Of a DNA stretch of 64,000 bases, positions 1 to 12,270 are shown piece after piece. The notes below the pieces were generated by a model, which did no database searches, had not been told where the DNA came from, and saw only the letters and a program-made list of their open reading frames with translations. How positions within the stretch are numbered: position 1 is the first letter of the stretch; each line of letters opens with the position of its first letter. This DNA comes from Bombyx mori (lineage: Eukaryota > Arthropoda > Insecta > Lepidoptera > Bombycidae). The translations under genes and the position numbers were made by a program. The stretch spans positions 7,425,501 to 7,489,500 of the forward strand of contig NC_085131.1 of assembly GCF_030269925.1 (NCBI RefSeq), in the 5' to 3' direction.

Positions 1-1848
1 GTCCTGCCCAATCAATAGTTGGGGGACTTGTTCATCGTGACATAACTGGTCCGCCAGGCTCCTCAGGTGCGCGTAGCCTTCGATGGTCTCCCTCTTCAGT
101 CGCTGGGGTGCAAGGCTCATGTCATCCATTGTGCGTGCTCCGAAGATCGTCCTCTTCTGCCGCTGGTGAAGCCCTCGAACTCGGATGTCAAGCTTCATCG
201 AGTCCTTCTTTGTTAGGGTCTTCCCGCCCACGGTCTCGAGGCGGAGCGTCTCCTTGGGTCCCTTGAGGCCGATCTGCTTCGCCACGCTCGAGTCCAGGAG
301 AGTTACAGTGGAGCCTTCGTCCAGCAGGGCCAGCACCGTCGTCGATCCCGATGGCCCGTATACTTCAACGGGCACCATCTTCAAGTACGCCCTGCTGATC
401 CGTGTGCAGTTGATGGGAAGTCGCACGTTGTTCGCGACTTCCCTGTTCTCTGCTGGCTCTGTCTCCGGCTTCTCGTTGTGTAGCGAGTGGTGATGCCAGC
501 GCTTGCACGTGCGACATGGCGGTCGTTGACATGCTTGCTTCCGGTGCTTACCCTCGAGACACTTATAACATAAGCGCGACTCCTTTGCCATTCTCCATCG
601 TTCCTGCACCGTAGCTCTCTCGTACCTCGGACAATCATACAGCGGGTGTCCTTCCATACACTGCGGGCACGCCAGCTTGTCTCTCAATGCTCTGTCCGAA
701 GTTGCACGCTCGGTGCAGTCGGTTGTGGCGTGCGTCGCCTGTCGCCTCGATGGTTGTCTTTTCGTTGCCACCTCAGCCACGGCGTGTGGCCCGCACCGGT
801 CCGCCATCTTATTTAGGAAGCCGCACATCGTGTTGAGGTCCGGGTCTCCTTCAGTCTTTTCGATGATGTGGTCGTACCACCGGAACCTCAGGATGGTCGG
901 CATCTTGTCGACGATGCTCTTCAGCAGTTCGGGCGACATCAAATATTGGGGTTTCCGCAGCCCCCTGATCGCTGCGACGGTATTGTTAACATTGCTCGCC
1001 AGTGAGCAAATGTCGTAGGCGGAGTCGCTTATCGTCGGAAGTCTTCGTATGCGGTCTAGCTCCGCTAAGACTAAAGCGTCCGCCCTTCCATAGCACCGCC
1101 GCAGTGATTCCATTACTTCCTCCGGTGTGCTCTCGGAGTACAGCTGGCTACGGACTCCTTCCCTGGCTTGTCCCTTCAGCGCTCTTCTCAGCCGCGCCAT
1201 GTTTTGAGCGCTTGAGAAGAGTGGAGCGGTATCCTCGTAGACGGCCTTGAAGGCCACCCACTCCCTGCAGTCGCCTTCGAACGTCGGCAACTGGTGCATG
1301 TAGTCGGGTTGTGGTGGCAGCTCCTTGGTCGTCGCGCTCCTCACTGCTTCTAATATCGCCTTAGCCAGGTCCCTGTTGCCGCACTCTTCCATGTTGGCCT
1401 TGCTGACGGGGCGGTTCTCAATGTGCTCGCTTGCGGGCTCCTTGTCCATACTGCCCGCCGAGGTCTGGACCCAGGCCCTGACCTGGTCCTCCCGGTCCTT
1501 TGGCTCTTCTATTATGGAATCATCGTCATCTTCATTTTCGGCTTGGATCAATTCCAGGCGGAGTTTGGCGGCTATAGTGGCTGCTTGTGCTTCTATCAAT
1601 TCTTTTTCCGCCAGCTCCGCTCTCGCTGCCAGTTCCTTACGTCGTAGCGATTTCTTCGACGCGGGTCTATTTTCACCACGTGTCCGCGTCGTTGTCTCTT
1701 CAAGTTTTGTGTTCTGGGTCGTACCGGTCGCGGAGCTCTCGTATGTTTCGTACGACGTCGCTTCTGTTGCCTCCGGACTGGATTCTTGAACCGCAGGTTC
1801 GAGTGGCTGTTCCCTCGATGATCCCTTGTTGCTCCTGGTGATCGGCAT
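1..1848 (-). CDS. BEL/Pao-type retrotransposon gag-protease polyprotein (partial, runs off left edge)
   Basis: The minus strand is open for 616 codons from an ATG at 1848-1846 to the window edge with no stop, so the 3' part (rest of pol) lies outside. The N-terminus (MPITRSNKGSS) is polar and charged, followed by a Lys/Ala/Glu-rich coiled-coil-like stretch at about residues 75-105. Residues 187-197 (LPTFEGDCREW) match the conserved gag region of BEL/Pao elements (DUF1759 type). A zinc knuckle CYKCLEGKHRKQAC lies at 427-440, followed by a second Cys/His cluster (CRTC...HHHSLH, 445-457). Residues 507-516 (ALLDEGSTVT) are the active-site region of the BEL/Pao aspartic protease, with DEGS at 510-513. 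The family packages its RNA in gag particles and processes it with this protease. The complete frame suggests a young insertion. Family assignment is strong; the exact element is not named. Confidence 0.9.
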   Translation of the reverse strand, partial: MPITRSNKGSSREQPLEPAVQESSPEATEATSYETYESSATGTTQNTKLEETTTRTRGENRPASKKSLRRKELAARAELAEKELIEAQAATIAAKLRLELIQAENEDDDDSIIEEPKDREDQVRAWVQTSAGSMDKEPASEHIENRPVSKANMEECGNRDLAKAILEAVRSATTKELPPQPDYMHQLPTFEGDCREWVAFKAVYEDTAPLFSSAQNMARLRRALKGQAREGVRSQLYSESTPEEVMESLRRCYGRADALVLAELDRIRRLPTISDSAYDICSLASNVNNTVAAIRGLRKPQYLMSPELLKSIVDKMPTILRFRWYDHIIEKTEGDPDLNTMCGFLNKMADRCGPHAVAEVATKRQPSRRQATHATTDCTERATSDRALRDKLACPQCMEGHPLYDCPRYERATVQERWRMAKESRLCYKCLEGKHRKQACQRPPCRTCKRWHHHSLHNEKPETEPAENREVANNVRLPINCTRISRAYLKMVPVEVYGPSGSTTVLALLDEGSTVTLLDSSVAKQIGLKGPKETLRLETVGGKTLTKKDSMKLDIRVRGLHQRQKRTIFGARTMDDMSLAPQRLKRETIEGYAHLRSLADQLCHDEQVPQLLIGQD

Positions 1849-1865
1849 CGTTGAATAATCGCTGT

Positions 1866-1883
1866 ATCCGGCTCGAAGGACCA
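1866..1883 (-). other. Primer binding site, tRNA-Tyr type
   Basis: Read on the plus strand, these 18 bases end in CCGGCTCGAAGGACCA, the 3' end expected of eukaryotic tRNA-Tyr including CCA. On the element's minus strand this is the complementary primer binding site. It lies 2 bp inside the inferred LTR end and 17 bp upstream of the gag start. The tRNA identity is from memory of the tRNA-Tyr acceptor stem. Confidence 0.75.
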
Positions 1884-1885
1884 GC

Positions 1886-2929
1886 TGTTGGGTACGCAGC
1901 ACGTCACCCGTATCAATAAGGCGAGTGACGTCAACCCGGGTTGGACGGGTTTATTAATCTTATAAGATTTCTTGAAATCCTATAAGACGCCGGATGCCCG
2001 TCTCGTGGCGATTATTCGTGTCGATCTGAAGCAGTCAATGTAGGGTCCTGAGGTGTACGATATCGTACAAGCTCACTCGAAATTAAAACTCAAAACTTTG
2101 CTACTGAACGTAAAACCGAGCCGACCGATCTGTCAATACAACCGAATTTCTTCTATGTTCAATAACCGACGATCTGTTCAATAGTCTTCAATTCTTCAAT
2201 TCTTCAATAAATGTCTTCGAGGCGCAGATGTCTTTACTCGTGCGTTTTTTGGTGATCTTCGTTCGGAGGGTCGGCGGCCGGCGGTTGGCAGGTAGTCGGT
2301 CGAGGGTCGGTCGGTAGGTCGGCAGGTACCTGACAACGTCGCAGGGTCGCTTAACTACCTCGGAATGTTACCCTACAGAGATCTCGTGTAAAATACGGCT
2401 CTCGTCGAGATCATTTTCACTATGATCGGCTCGGTTTATTCGATATATCTATTTATTCGCTAAATCTATATACAAGAGCCTTATACTTAACTATTCTATG
2501 TCGTATTCCCTATCGATACATGTAACTTATTCTATGCTAAATCTATATTACGCGCCCGTATAAACAAAATACCCGGTCCTGAACACAGATAAATGCTGTT
2601 TGTTACATGATTTCGGGACGCGGGCCGGGCGCGTGTCCATTTAAGTTAATGTGCTAATCTTAAAACTATCGGGAATAATAAACCAAAAGTGTATACTATT
2701 TATTACAAAGCAACTTACGTTCTATTCTTAATAAAATCTATGTGCACGTTATCCATATCCTTATCTATCTATATGCACTCTATATAATTTATCTATTTGT
2801 TATTTATCTATTTGTTATAACTCTATGTCTATGTAACTCTATGTCTATATACGTATCTATATAAATCTATTATAAATTCTATTCAACTTATTCTATAATT
2901 ATGAGGCGACGCCGCTGTCGCCAACAACA
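1886..2929 (-). mobile_element. 5' LTR of the BEL/Pao element (outer boundary uncertain)
   Basis: On the plus strand the LTR begins with TGTTGGGTACG at 1886, just after the primer binding site, so the element's LTR ends in CCAACA. The outer end is ambiguous. CCAACAACA at 2921-2929 gives a 1,044-bp LTR with matching TGTTG/CAACA ends. CCTGACA ending at 2335 gives a 450-bp LTR. The outer part carries short tandem repeats that could be promoter elements: a 15-bp unit twice (about 2796-2825) and a 16-bp unit twice (about 2818-2850). The second LTR is outside the window, so no target duplication can be checked. Confidence 0.55.
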
Positions 2930-4586
2930 TCCATTAGATATGCAAAGAAAACGTAGCCCATAACAAATCTTTTGTGATAAAGTTCAGTCATGTTGTATGA
3001 AAAGTGAAATTGAATGAAATAAAATTAATTTAAATGCGATGAGATAAGATAACACTGAAAAATCATGGTATTTTCCTGAGTGTAGACTCTTCGTAATAGC
3101 TGCTAGGTCACAAGCAGCGATTTTCGGAACATAGACAGTAATTATAAATTAAAATTGCTTTTACGATTTAATCTCACGTATCATATAATTTCCGAAGTCA
3201 CACGCCGGGGACTAACGTTATATATAATTGACTACTCATTTATTTATTTCCTTTACTTTAGATATTGTATCCATATTACATTCATTAACAATAATATTTC
3301 ACATAGAAAATATAAAACAAAACAATAACAACAAACATTGAGATTTTGACAAAATTATGACGAACGTAAAAGTTTTAAAGTTTAAAAATGTTTAACTCCT
3401 AAAAGTAATTTTAATTACGTCTACGACTCAAGAAAACCGTAAAAAATATTAAAGACAAAACGAAACGAAGATCAAAACGAAATTGAACGATTGTCATTGC
3501 TGCTGTTATATACATTGCTGTTACATACAGTTTCCTCTAATCGTAAACTACTCAAAGGAATTATATTATCAGGACAGAGGGATATCGGCTTAACTTTTTG
3601 AATGTAGAAAAATATATTTTCTCACCCTGTCAATAATCCAGGAAAAATAATCAACCTTAAAAGCAATTAGAAGTGGCCTATGTCTATAAAGTTCCTTATA
3701 ATTTTAAATTTATTACTATATTAAGAGGTGTTAATCTATTGTAATCATTTGGAAAAGTATCGGATTTGTATTTTTTACTGCATCAACAATGCTTACGCAT
3801 TTCTATCGAGTTTTTTATTCGATTAATTAAAAGCAGATGTTCATTAGTTGGCAAAATTTTAGAGCTATCAGAGGCTTGTATCTATTTGTCTATTCATTTC
3901 TAATTTTATATATGTGTGGCGTTTAAGAACGCACCTTTTTTATGATGCGTAAGCCGGAACGCACGAAAAGTGGAAAAAAGGAAGTTAGTCTGTGACACGG
4001 GACATTTTTTACCGCCGAAAATTTAAAATGAAAAATAATGTGTTTAATAACTAATATAATATTATTATATTATATTATTATATTAAGTTATTACTTAGAA
4101 TTGTTTATGCCGCTACAACAATAAAACTCCTATTGTTATGTAAATTTGATTTATTACATATAAAGTTTTGTTAGTTTTGTTTTATATTACGAGTATGTAT
4201 TGGTTAAATTATTATTCATTTAAAATCTTTTTTGGGTCTGTCTCATATCTGTCGTCTGTCATTGATTAGTCAAGCTCTGCTTTGTATAGTCTTTATTAAT
4301 GTTATTTTTTTATTTTTTTGTATACTATAAAGAATAAATGTAACTTTTAAGTGCATGTCTTGTCTATTTCTACATTTTTGGTTCGAGCCTAATGAAAGTT
4401 TTAGCCGATTCTGTCCTACATATGCAAACCGATTGGTCGATAATTGTTTAATTTAATTAACGCGTAATTATGTCGTTCAATAGTTATAAACCCGAGAAAA
4501 ATGTACTAGGCTAACTGCAACTACAACCGCTACTTTAAGCTCTTATTCATTGTTATGCACTATAACCATTACATTTTTGTTCGTAA
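2930..4586. other. AT-rich intergenic DNA, no feature recognised
   Basis: No credible coding frame, splice-site pair or recognised repeat was seen. The stretch is AT-rich with short ATTAT runs near 4050-4085. Confidence 0.5.
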
Positions 4587-4879
4587 TCTATATATATAAA
4601 AATGAATTGCTGTTCGTTACTCTCGCTAAAACTCGAGAATGGCTGGACCGATTTGGCTATTTTTGATCTTGAATTATTTGTGGAAGTCCAGAGAAGGTTT
4701 AAAAGGTAGATAAATATGAAATAGCTCGGAATTAAATAAAAATAACAATTTTGTTTTCCTTTGATGTCCCCCCCGTCGGACGGATGGATGCCTTTTGTTT
4801 GTTTTAAGTTTATTTTATACAAAAGTCTAGGTCTTTTATTTATCGATCGAGGCACTACGAAGTCTGCCGGGTGAGCTAG
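4587..4879 (+). mobile_element. Non-autonomous Helitron-like element
   Basis: The copy starts with TC (TCTATATATATAAAAATG) and ends in CTAG followed by T, the end structure of Helitrons, with no coding capacity. The internal text (starting GAATTGCTGTTCGTTACTC) is a dispersed lepidopteran repeat I recognise. No clear 3' hairpin is visible, so the class is less certain than for the copies at 13581 and 30999. Confidence 0.55.
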
Positions 4880-6789
4880 TCTTCAATAAAGAACTTTCTA
4901 TTAACTATAATCTGGTGTTAAAACTGAACTATTATTATTTCGCCCTCTGACTCCAGATCTAGCTACGACAATACTCATTATATTAATAATATAATAACAT
5001 GTTTCCTTGGAAAACATTGTATGTCAATAATTAGTAGAATTCCACGAGTTATTAGCACACGTGTTTTGTCGGGAACAACGTGGAAAATGGCTACTCCCCC
5101 GAATACCAGCTTTGATTTGCCCTACGAACATTTTTACCTCGCAGCCTAAATGTTACATTCACACCTGTTTCAGTATGTTAAATTCAACTTTAACTCCTAA
5201 AACGTAAAGTCTGTTTTTGTGTTAATTTCAATCAAACATCCCCCTTTCTGTATTTGATACGGAAATTATTTTCAACTATTCGCATGTTTCACAGTCGAGT
5301 GACGTAATTATCTATTGGTTGTCATGCGGTGACGCTGTACCGCGGTGCGGTGGTCAATCAAAATTGTGAATATTTTTTTTAGTTACCTAATCAATGAGAA
5401 TAAAAATTCATTAATTCCGGTAATTAAGTCAATATGTTTTTCTAGTGTTAATAGGCAAACGATATCATAACTTACTGTGTAAGGTAAGTGATTACCGACA
5501 TACATAGACGCCACAAGGGTAATCCTGAAGCCCACCTTGTGAATTGCGGTTGGGTCTCAATCTGATTGTATAGTCCTCTGAAATTGAAATATAAATTATA
5601 GGCTCTGCATTACAATTTTTTTTATTTGTCTTTTAATTACAACATCGACTTTGTATATCTATTTAGAATTTGTATAGTTGTGTTAGGATACTCCGGAAAG
5701 GTATCTTGCACAACGCTAGAGTTTTTTCAAATAGTGAGAAAATTCTAGAAGTTCACAATACATTGACTTTGATGTTTACCAATGGTATCACTTATCTCAA
5801 TGTCTTGTCCCAAAATAACAAACATCTTTTCATATAATTATTTATAAATTTCGAACTTATTCTTAGAAATAAAGCTATTTTTAATACAATATACTGCTGA
5901 TCAAAAAAATAGGGAGCGTTTTATTATTATTATTATTCCGGCATAAGGTGTTGTCCACACGAGCGTATGGCACGCGCTAGTCCAGATTTATCAGCGTACG
6001 TAATTAAAAGGCGACGCATTACCGTATGAATGTGTAGCGTGCCGCCGCGCACCGCAGCTGTCGCGACGCGGATAATGCGAATAACTGCGTTTGATACTTG
6101 CTAAACACAATTTTTAATAATTGACGTTTTTAATATTTGTAGACACATAATTAAGAAGCAGTCCCCTCATTTAGTGAAATTGCTTAACAAAATAAAATTA
6201 GTATTAAAAACTAGTGAATCATTATATAACAAATAATTAGTTCGGACCGGTGATGAACGTACAGAAAAGTCATTAACAGTAAAACTAATTTTTTAATAAT
6301 AATGAATAGCGTTCCGTGTATTTTAAGAGCACAGCAAAAATGGACCATTACTAGACTATGTTCATGATTACCTACCTCTATGGGACCGAACTATGTCGAG
6401 TCAGTAAAATAAATCCAAAGAGCTTAAAAAGGTACTTGAAACGCATCAACTCAGCAAAAACATAAAATAATATGACAGACTATGAATTCTACACATAATG
6501 TTGAAAATGCGTTCTACCCAACGGAAAAAGAACAGATCATGATTTAGATCCATGACAAACAGAAAAGAAAAATAATAGAATCTTCGGAAATTCAATGATT
6601 TTCTTGCTATCTCAATGTGAAAAACCATATTCAACAACTTTCATTTGAATAGTACGTGTTTCATTTTATTTGGGAATTTGAAATGCTCCAATATTTTAGG
6701 TCTTGCTTCTCCAACAATCTGTAAACAAACCTATCATAAACTACCGAGCACTTAGGTCTTCATCCACAGACATGGCACCATCTTAAAAC
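4880..6789. other. AT-rich intergenic DNA with one GC-rich pocket
   Basis: No gene was recognised. The pocket at about 5940-6080 contains many CG dinucleotides (for example GTGCCGCCGCGCACCGC) and may be a decayed DNA-transposon end, but no terminal repeats could be paired. Confidence 0.4.
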
Positions 6790-6848
6790 AGCTATGTATC
6801 ATTGATACGTATGTATCATTGATACGTATGTATCATTGATACATAGCT
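6790..6848. repeat. Three tandem copies of a near-palindromic unit
   Basis: The core GTATCATTGATAC occurs three times with a 20-bp period (GTATCATTGATACGTAT). The block is flanked by AGCTAT at the left and ATAGCT at the right, so the whole 59 bp is a near-perfect inverted repeat. Confidence 0.85.
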
Positions 6849-7510
6849 GGCTTGGTTGATATTGGTTGAAGTTTATTGTTGATGCTAAAAGCGAAACATG
6901 CTATAAATTATTTCTAGATTAAAACTTTTTTATTGATATGAGGCGTAGTACTTGAATTTAAATTCAGCATGAAATGAGTTTATGTCTATTATTTATTATT
7001 ATTATATTATTCTAAATAATTAATAATTAATTAATTAATTAAAATTTTAGAAAAAATATATATTTTTTTAAATCATATATTGTGTAATTTCTACAAGGTA
7101 TTATTATACATTTGCACAGTACAAATCATATGGTGACTGTTATTAAAAGTTTCAATGATCAAAACAATTCGGTCGTAGTTGAAATCGCGTGACGTATCGT
7201 GATTGTCTAAACGCCGACAGATGTGTGCCGGAATGTAATTGTTTGTTCGTAACTTTACAAGCGGAGTACATTTTATATCATTCTGTAAGCACCCTAATGT
7301 TAAGGATTCATTCACCTCGTCAGATGTTCAATGGAGCGAGCCAGGGGTCGGAAGTAGGCTTTTTTTGCAGTTTTTTTTTTCTTAATTTGATTTAGTGTTG
7401 CAACGGTTGCTTATTAACTTTCATTTTATTGTTGTTGCAAACTATGTTAATCTGAATTATGACAACAAAAAAATTGTACTTAATTCAGAATTCCGAATAT
7501 GAAATGACAG

Positions 7511-7696
7511 CGATGGTATGAACATGTGACGCGTAGAGAAAAGATGCATGTGACTAGGAGATGTATGGAAATGGTATTGCAAGTTAGAGGGGCAAGAGGT
7601 CGACCGAAGGTTGAGATGACGGCTGATAGAAGAGAATGGAAGAGAAAAATTTGCTGTGCCGACCCCCCTAGTGGGATAAGGTGGAGAAAAAGATGA
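7511..7696 (+). pseudogene. RTE-like LINE, C-terminal reverse-transcriptase fragment
   Basis: The frame beginning RWYEHVTRREKMHVTRR and continuing with RGARGRPKVEMTADRREW resembles the C-terminal tail of RTE-like insect LINE polyproteins (pattern RWYGHV..R, G..RGRPK..W, then a DPP segment). It is a short isolated piece with no reverse-transcriptase core and is certainly inactive. Confidence 0.6.
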
Positions 7697-8327
7697 GAGA
7701 AGAAATGACAGCGATATCTAAGTATCTAGTAGTTACAATATTTGAAGTGGTGGTAAAATTATAATTATTTTTGAAATTAGCAGCCACAGCTCACATGAAG
7801 TTAAGCGGTTACCAGAGCTCCAATAGACAATACAACGTAGATGCAGTTGCTTACTTTTAGTCACCGGTTTGAATTTCATTTACATTGGATTAACGACTTT
7901 CTGGTCTATAGACCGAGATGTTTTTCGTGACGGTACCCGTAATTACGCTGTAAATTTTGTAGTTCTAAGTTTTACTACGTGACATTATTCCTATATCGTA
8001 CGAATAGTTCCTAAACTCTGTTAACTTAATAAATTATTACTACTTAGATTTGAACCCTGACATACTTGTAGTCGGGGCCGGATTTAGTGAAGGGCAACCG
8101 GGGCCAAAGCCCCGGGGCCTCCAAAAAGGACCACCACAATAGACTTTTGAAAAAAAAAAAAAACTCAAATTCTGACAAGTAAACAATAGTAAACACCTTT
8201 TCCTTCTCCTTTGATATTCTTTTTTTTGCTGTTTTACTTAACGTTAAGCTTAACACTAAGATTTAATTTCAGATAACTCTTGTCTCCGATTATATTTATG
8301 TATGTCTGTTAAATACTACACATTTCG

Positions 8328-8926
8328 AGCGATGTCCAGTTTCGGAGTCATTTGGAAGGCAAAGCCAAGTTGGCGTCCGAAATGCTGGGAGTCCTCAACA
8401 GAGCGAAGCGGTACTTCACGCCTGGACAAAGATTTTTGCTTTATAAAGCACAAGTCTGGCCTCGCGTGGAGTACTGCTCCCATCTCTGGGCCGGGGCTCC
8501 CAAATACCAGCTTCTTCCATTTGACTCCATACAGAGGAGGGCCGTTCGGATTATCGATGATCCCATTCTCACGGATCGCTTGGAATCTCTGGGTCTGCGG
8601 AGGGACTTCGGTTCTCTCTGTATTTTGTACCGCATGTTCCATGGGGAGTGCTCTGAGGAATAGTTCGAGATGATACCGGCATCTCGTTTTTACTCGCACC
8701 GCCCGCCACCGGAGTAGCCGGCTATGGAATAAGCTCCCCTCCACGGTGTTTCCCGAGCGCTATGACATGTCCTTCTTCAAACGAGGCTTGTGGAGAGTAT
8801 TAAGCGGTAGGCAGCGGCTTGGCTCTGCCCCTGGCATTGCTGAAGTCCATGGGCGACGGTAACGACTCACCATCAGGTGGGCCGTATGCTCGTCTGCCTA
8901 CAAGAGCAATAAAAAAAAAATTAAGA
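8328..8926 (+). pseudogene. 5'-truncated CR1/Jockey-like LINE copy, 3' end
   Basis: The translation matches the C-terminal part of the LINE frame at 54396-56951 closely (shared runs LEGKAKLAS, LLPFDSIQRRAVRI, LCILYRMFHGECSEE). It has a TAG after GECSEE and a deletion of about 70 bp after the SRFY segment. The non-coding tail (CATCAGGTGGGCCGTATGCT, ending GCAATAAAA) is the same LINE 3' end found at many places here. It is a dead copy. Confidence 0.85.
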
Positions 8927-9229
8927 GAATCTACGTGGTTTCACAATAAATTATTTATTGGAAAACTCGACTGAAAAAAATTAGTTCATTTTATTTGGAA
9001 AATAATTTGGGACCAGGGGGACTCGCTCCTCTGTTGCACCGACGCTTCCGGACCTCTAAATGCGGCCCAGCTCATATTTGTATCGCATTCGAGAATAGGT
9101 AGGAAAAAACAACCAATACATGGTGGTCACTGTAATATCCATACTACGTTTAAACTTAATTCTACAGCTAATTCATATCATGAGTATTAGTTCTACTTGT
9201 GTGTTTTATAAGTGAACCGTCGAAGGACC

Positions 9230-9556
9230 ACTTGAACAGTCGGTTAGTTCTTTTGTCGTCTATTTTATGTATATAAAAGAGAACGGTCAATTCGTTCCTT
9301 GCCGTCTGGGTCTGGTTCGTCCGTCTTTTAGGAAGTCAAAAAAAGTACTGCCTGCCGTTACACACGTACGCCCTCGTTCAATTTCTCAAAAAAAAAAACA
9401 AAAATTAGTAGCCTATGTTCATCAGGGACAATGTCGGCTTCTAATGGAAAAAGAATTTTTCAAATCGGTCCAGTAGTTTCGGAGCCTATTCCAAACAAAC
9501 AAACAAACAAATCTTTCCTCTTTATAATATTATAAGTATAAGTATAGATTCTTGTC
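9230..9556 (+). repeat. Dispersed lepidopteran repeat fragment
   Basis: The segment around 9420-9540 (CATCAGGGACAATGTCGGCT, TCGGTCCAGTAGTTTCGGAG, AAACAAACAAACAAA) is a repeat I have seen widely in Lepidoptera. Neither end could be defined and the class (Helitron-like or RTE-derived) is not determined. A frame over 9267-9476 is not a gene. Confidence 0.5.
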
Positions 9557-10002
9557 AAGTGTCTGTCTTAGTTCTGTGTCTAGTCGTTGTAGGTCTTAAG
9601 TCCTGCCAAGGAGGTTGCACGTCACGACAATAATAATTCAAATATAAATTTAACTAAGCACTCAGACATTATACGAAGACGTGCATCTATATCTTCAACA
9701 TGAAATTTAAACAATTTTCATAAACGAAACAATATACCGACCGAGCTCAATATCGTGTGCGAAGTAGCCAAGTCCAAAGTGAAGTCCTTCAAAGTTTCAA
9801 CTTAATATTCGAGATTCTCAATTACCTAGACCTCGTGTTTGTTTGTTGATAGAAAATGAAAATACAGTGTACACAATGTTGTAGCAATTTCCAATATTAC
9901 ATTGATAATATTAAGAAGACCATTAAAATTTATAAAATCATTCTCCTTTAAAACGAATTTTTGTTAATTCTTTTAGTTATATCTAAAGCTTTTTTTTTTT
10001 AT

Positions 10003-10140
10003 GAATGAGGAATTGCTGGTGACCCAGACGCCTTTCCAGTTTCACCAGGACAGATAGACAAGCAAAGACTCAGCCAGGAGGGGTGGGATTTGCTAAAAGC
10101 TGCCCGAGCGTCTCTAAAGGAGACCTAACAACTCAAGTTA
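10003..10140 (-). repeat. Probable LINE 3'-end fragment
   Basis: A poly(T) run at the left edge is followed by a moderately GC-rich stretch without a frame (GACGCCTTTCCAGTTTCACC). This is the layout of the 3' end of a minus-strand retroposon. The family was not identified. Confidence 0.35.
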
Positions 10141-10990
10141 TTTAGCGCTCGTTAAAAAAACGTTCAAATAGAACAGATGCATTTCCTAATATATGTTCAT
10201 ACGTCAGCGCTTTTAAAACGCGACGCTTTTTTATTGCGCAGTGTTGCATTTTGAGCGCTAAGCGTTGGGCGTTACAGATTACGTCTCATCGAGAACGCCA
10301 TAAAAGCGCCAACGCCGAGTTTTAACGTAACGTTTTTAAAACGCCCGTGCGAATGAGGCCTAACTGCTTCGCGAATGAATCTACTACTGGATCGGAAGTA
10401 GTTATATCCTATTCAGATGAACAGTGTTAAAACGGAGATCGTATTTATTACTTTAGAGTGCGATTTACAAAATTTTCGTTCACAAAATCTAAAGGGGCTC
10501 CCAGAGAGCCAGCTGCGTTACTAATTATGATAATACATTAATTTTACACCGCTTCCTGCAACACTAATACTGGAATGCGTGAAATTATCAACAAAATTAC
10601 ATTATTTGGATGTCCACTACAAGGGTTTGTTCGTGAAAACGATGTGCGTACGATAAATATCTGTTGAATTAAATTAAGCTATCAACAAGACCACATGTTA
10701 ACATTTATATGGTGTTATGGGTTACAATGTGGACAGCTATTAAATAAATCATCGATTTACTGATCACCAGACGGGTTGCGTGTTCTGTTTCTTTTGTAAA
10801 AATATTTGTTTTTCAGTTCAAAAGTAAATGAAGAACCTCTTTTTTGGTTTAAAAAAAAACAGTGTGGATGGTTTAGATATATGTAGTTGCATCCGATATC
10901 GAATTTATAATATCGAACGTATTTTGTTATTCTCGGTAATTTTAATTAGCGGTAGTTTTAAAAACATTTGTAGACCATAAAGAAGTCTCA

Positions 10991-11190
10991 TTTTTTTTAT
11001 TGCCGTATAGGCAAACGATCATACGGCCCACCTGATGGTGAGTGGTTACCGTCGCTCATGGACGTCAGCAATGCCAGGGGCAGAGCCAAGCCGCTGCCTA
11101 CCGCTTAATATACTCCACAAGCCTCGTTTGAAGAAGGACATGTCATAGCGCTCGGGAAATACCGTGGAGGGGAGCTCATTCCAAAGCCGG
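10991..11190 (-). repeat. CR1/Jockey-like LINE 3'-end fragment
   Basis: Poly(T), then TATTGCCGTATAGGCAAACG and GGCCCACCTGATGGTGAGTG, up to CGTGGAGGGGAGCTCATTCC. This is the 3' end of the LINE at 54340-56966, in the same orientation, 5'-truncated. Confidence 0.85.
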
Positions 11191-11951
11191 ATTATTACGT
11201 TTATACATTTTTTTATTACGATTTAGTATAAGTTATGCTGGCTGCATTTATAATGTTTGAAAAGCTTAAGCGTATCTAGCTACAAGAGAACTTTGTCACT
11301 TTCGAGAGACTATTACTTACCTTGCAAAATAAAATTCCCCCGCTCACTTGAAAATATGCTTCCTAAATAATTATCACATAATATTCATTTGAAAATTAAT
11401 TTTTTAATTGAACTTTTAATATTTTTATATTAATATTATTTAAATAAAAAAATATGATGGTACGATTCCGTGTTTTCTCTTCTTATTCTTCTGTTTGATT
11501 TTGGCTCGCGCGGCTTGCGCATTTGCCACAAAGCAAAATAAAAGCTTGGGAACTACGTAACAAAAAAAAATTTTTTTTTTTTTTTTTGAACGTATTCGCA
11601 AGGGAGAGATTAGGAAAGTTAGAGAATATATGAAGATACATATATAAATAAAATTAAATTAAATATGTGCATCATTAGATAATATAAATAAAGACAATAA
11701 ACTGTATACATTAGGAGAATTCATAGATAAAAGACACATAATGGAAGTAGGAAAAGGAATACGTAATGAAATCAAATTTAAATAGAAAGAAGAGCAATCA
11801 TTTAGAGAGAGCAAGAAAATAATAATGCGTAATATTAAATCGTCGATATATAGCGATCAATATCTCAATAATATAACTCGTGTAATGAAAAAACGTTCCT
11901 TTCAGCTTTCAAAATTACAATACAAACACGTCGATTTTTTGTGCACTCTTA

Positions 11952-12270
11952 TCTATACTAATATTATAAAGCTGAAGAGTTTGCTTGTTTGAACGCGCTA
12001 ATCTCAGGAACTACTTGTCCCATTTTAAAAACTCTTTCAGTTTTGGATAACCCATTTATTGAGGAAGGCTAAAGGCTATATAACATCACGGTAAGGCCAA
12101 TATAAGTGGAGCACCAATAAAGAATGTTTCAAAATAAGGGTTTAAATAGCTTCTTAACATTCTATAATTCAAAAATATTTTCACTTTCTACGTAAATGAA
12201 GAGGCGGGTAATATTTAGCGTTATGCCAAAGTAACTATACCACGTGAACGGAGTCGCGGGCAAAAGCTAG
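11952..12270 (+). mobile_element. Non-autonomous Helitron-like element
   Basis: It starts TCTATACTAATATTATAAAG and ends GCGGGCAAAAGCTAG followed by T, so it has TC and CTAG ends. A second copy of the same family lies inverted at 27928-28105. There is no frame of interest and the hairpin is not obvious. Confidence 0.6.

Noticed and set aside
185..1841. Plus-strand and other short frames within 185-1934
   Set aside because: They overlap the continuous 616-codon BEL/Pao gag-protease frame on the minus strand and show no domain.
2740..2900. Short direct repeats suggesting a CRISPR-like or minisatellite array
   Set aside because: Units of 15-16 bp occur only twice each, without spacers, and lie in the probable outer LTR part of a eukaryotic retrotransposon.
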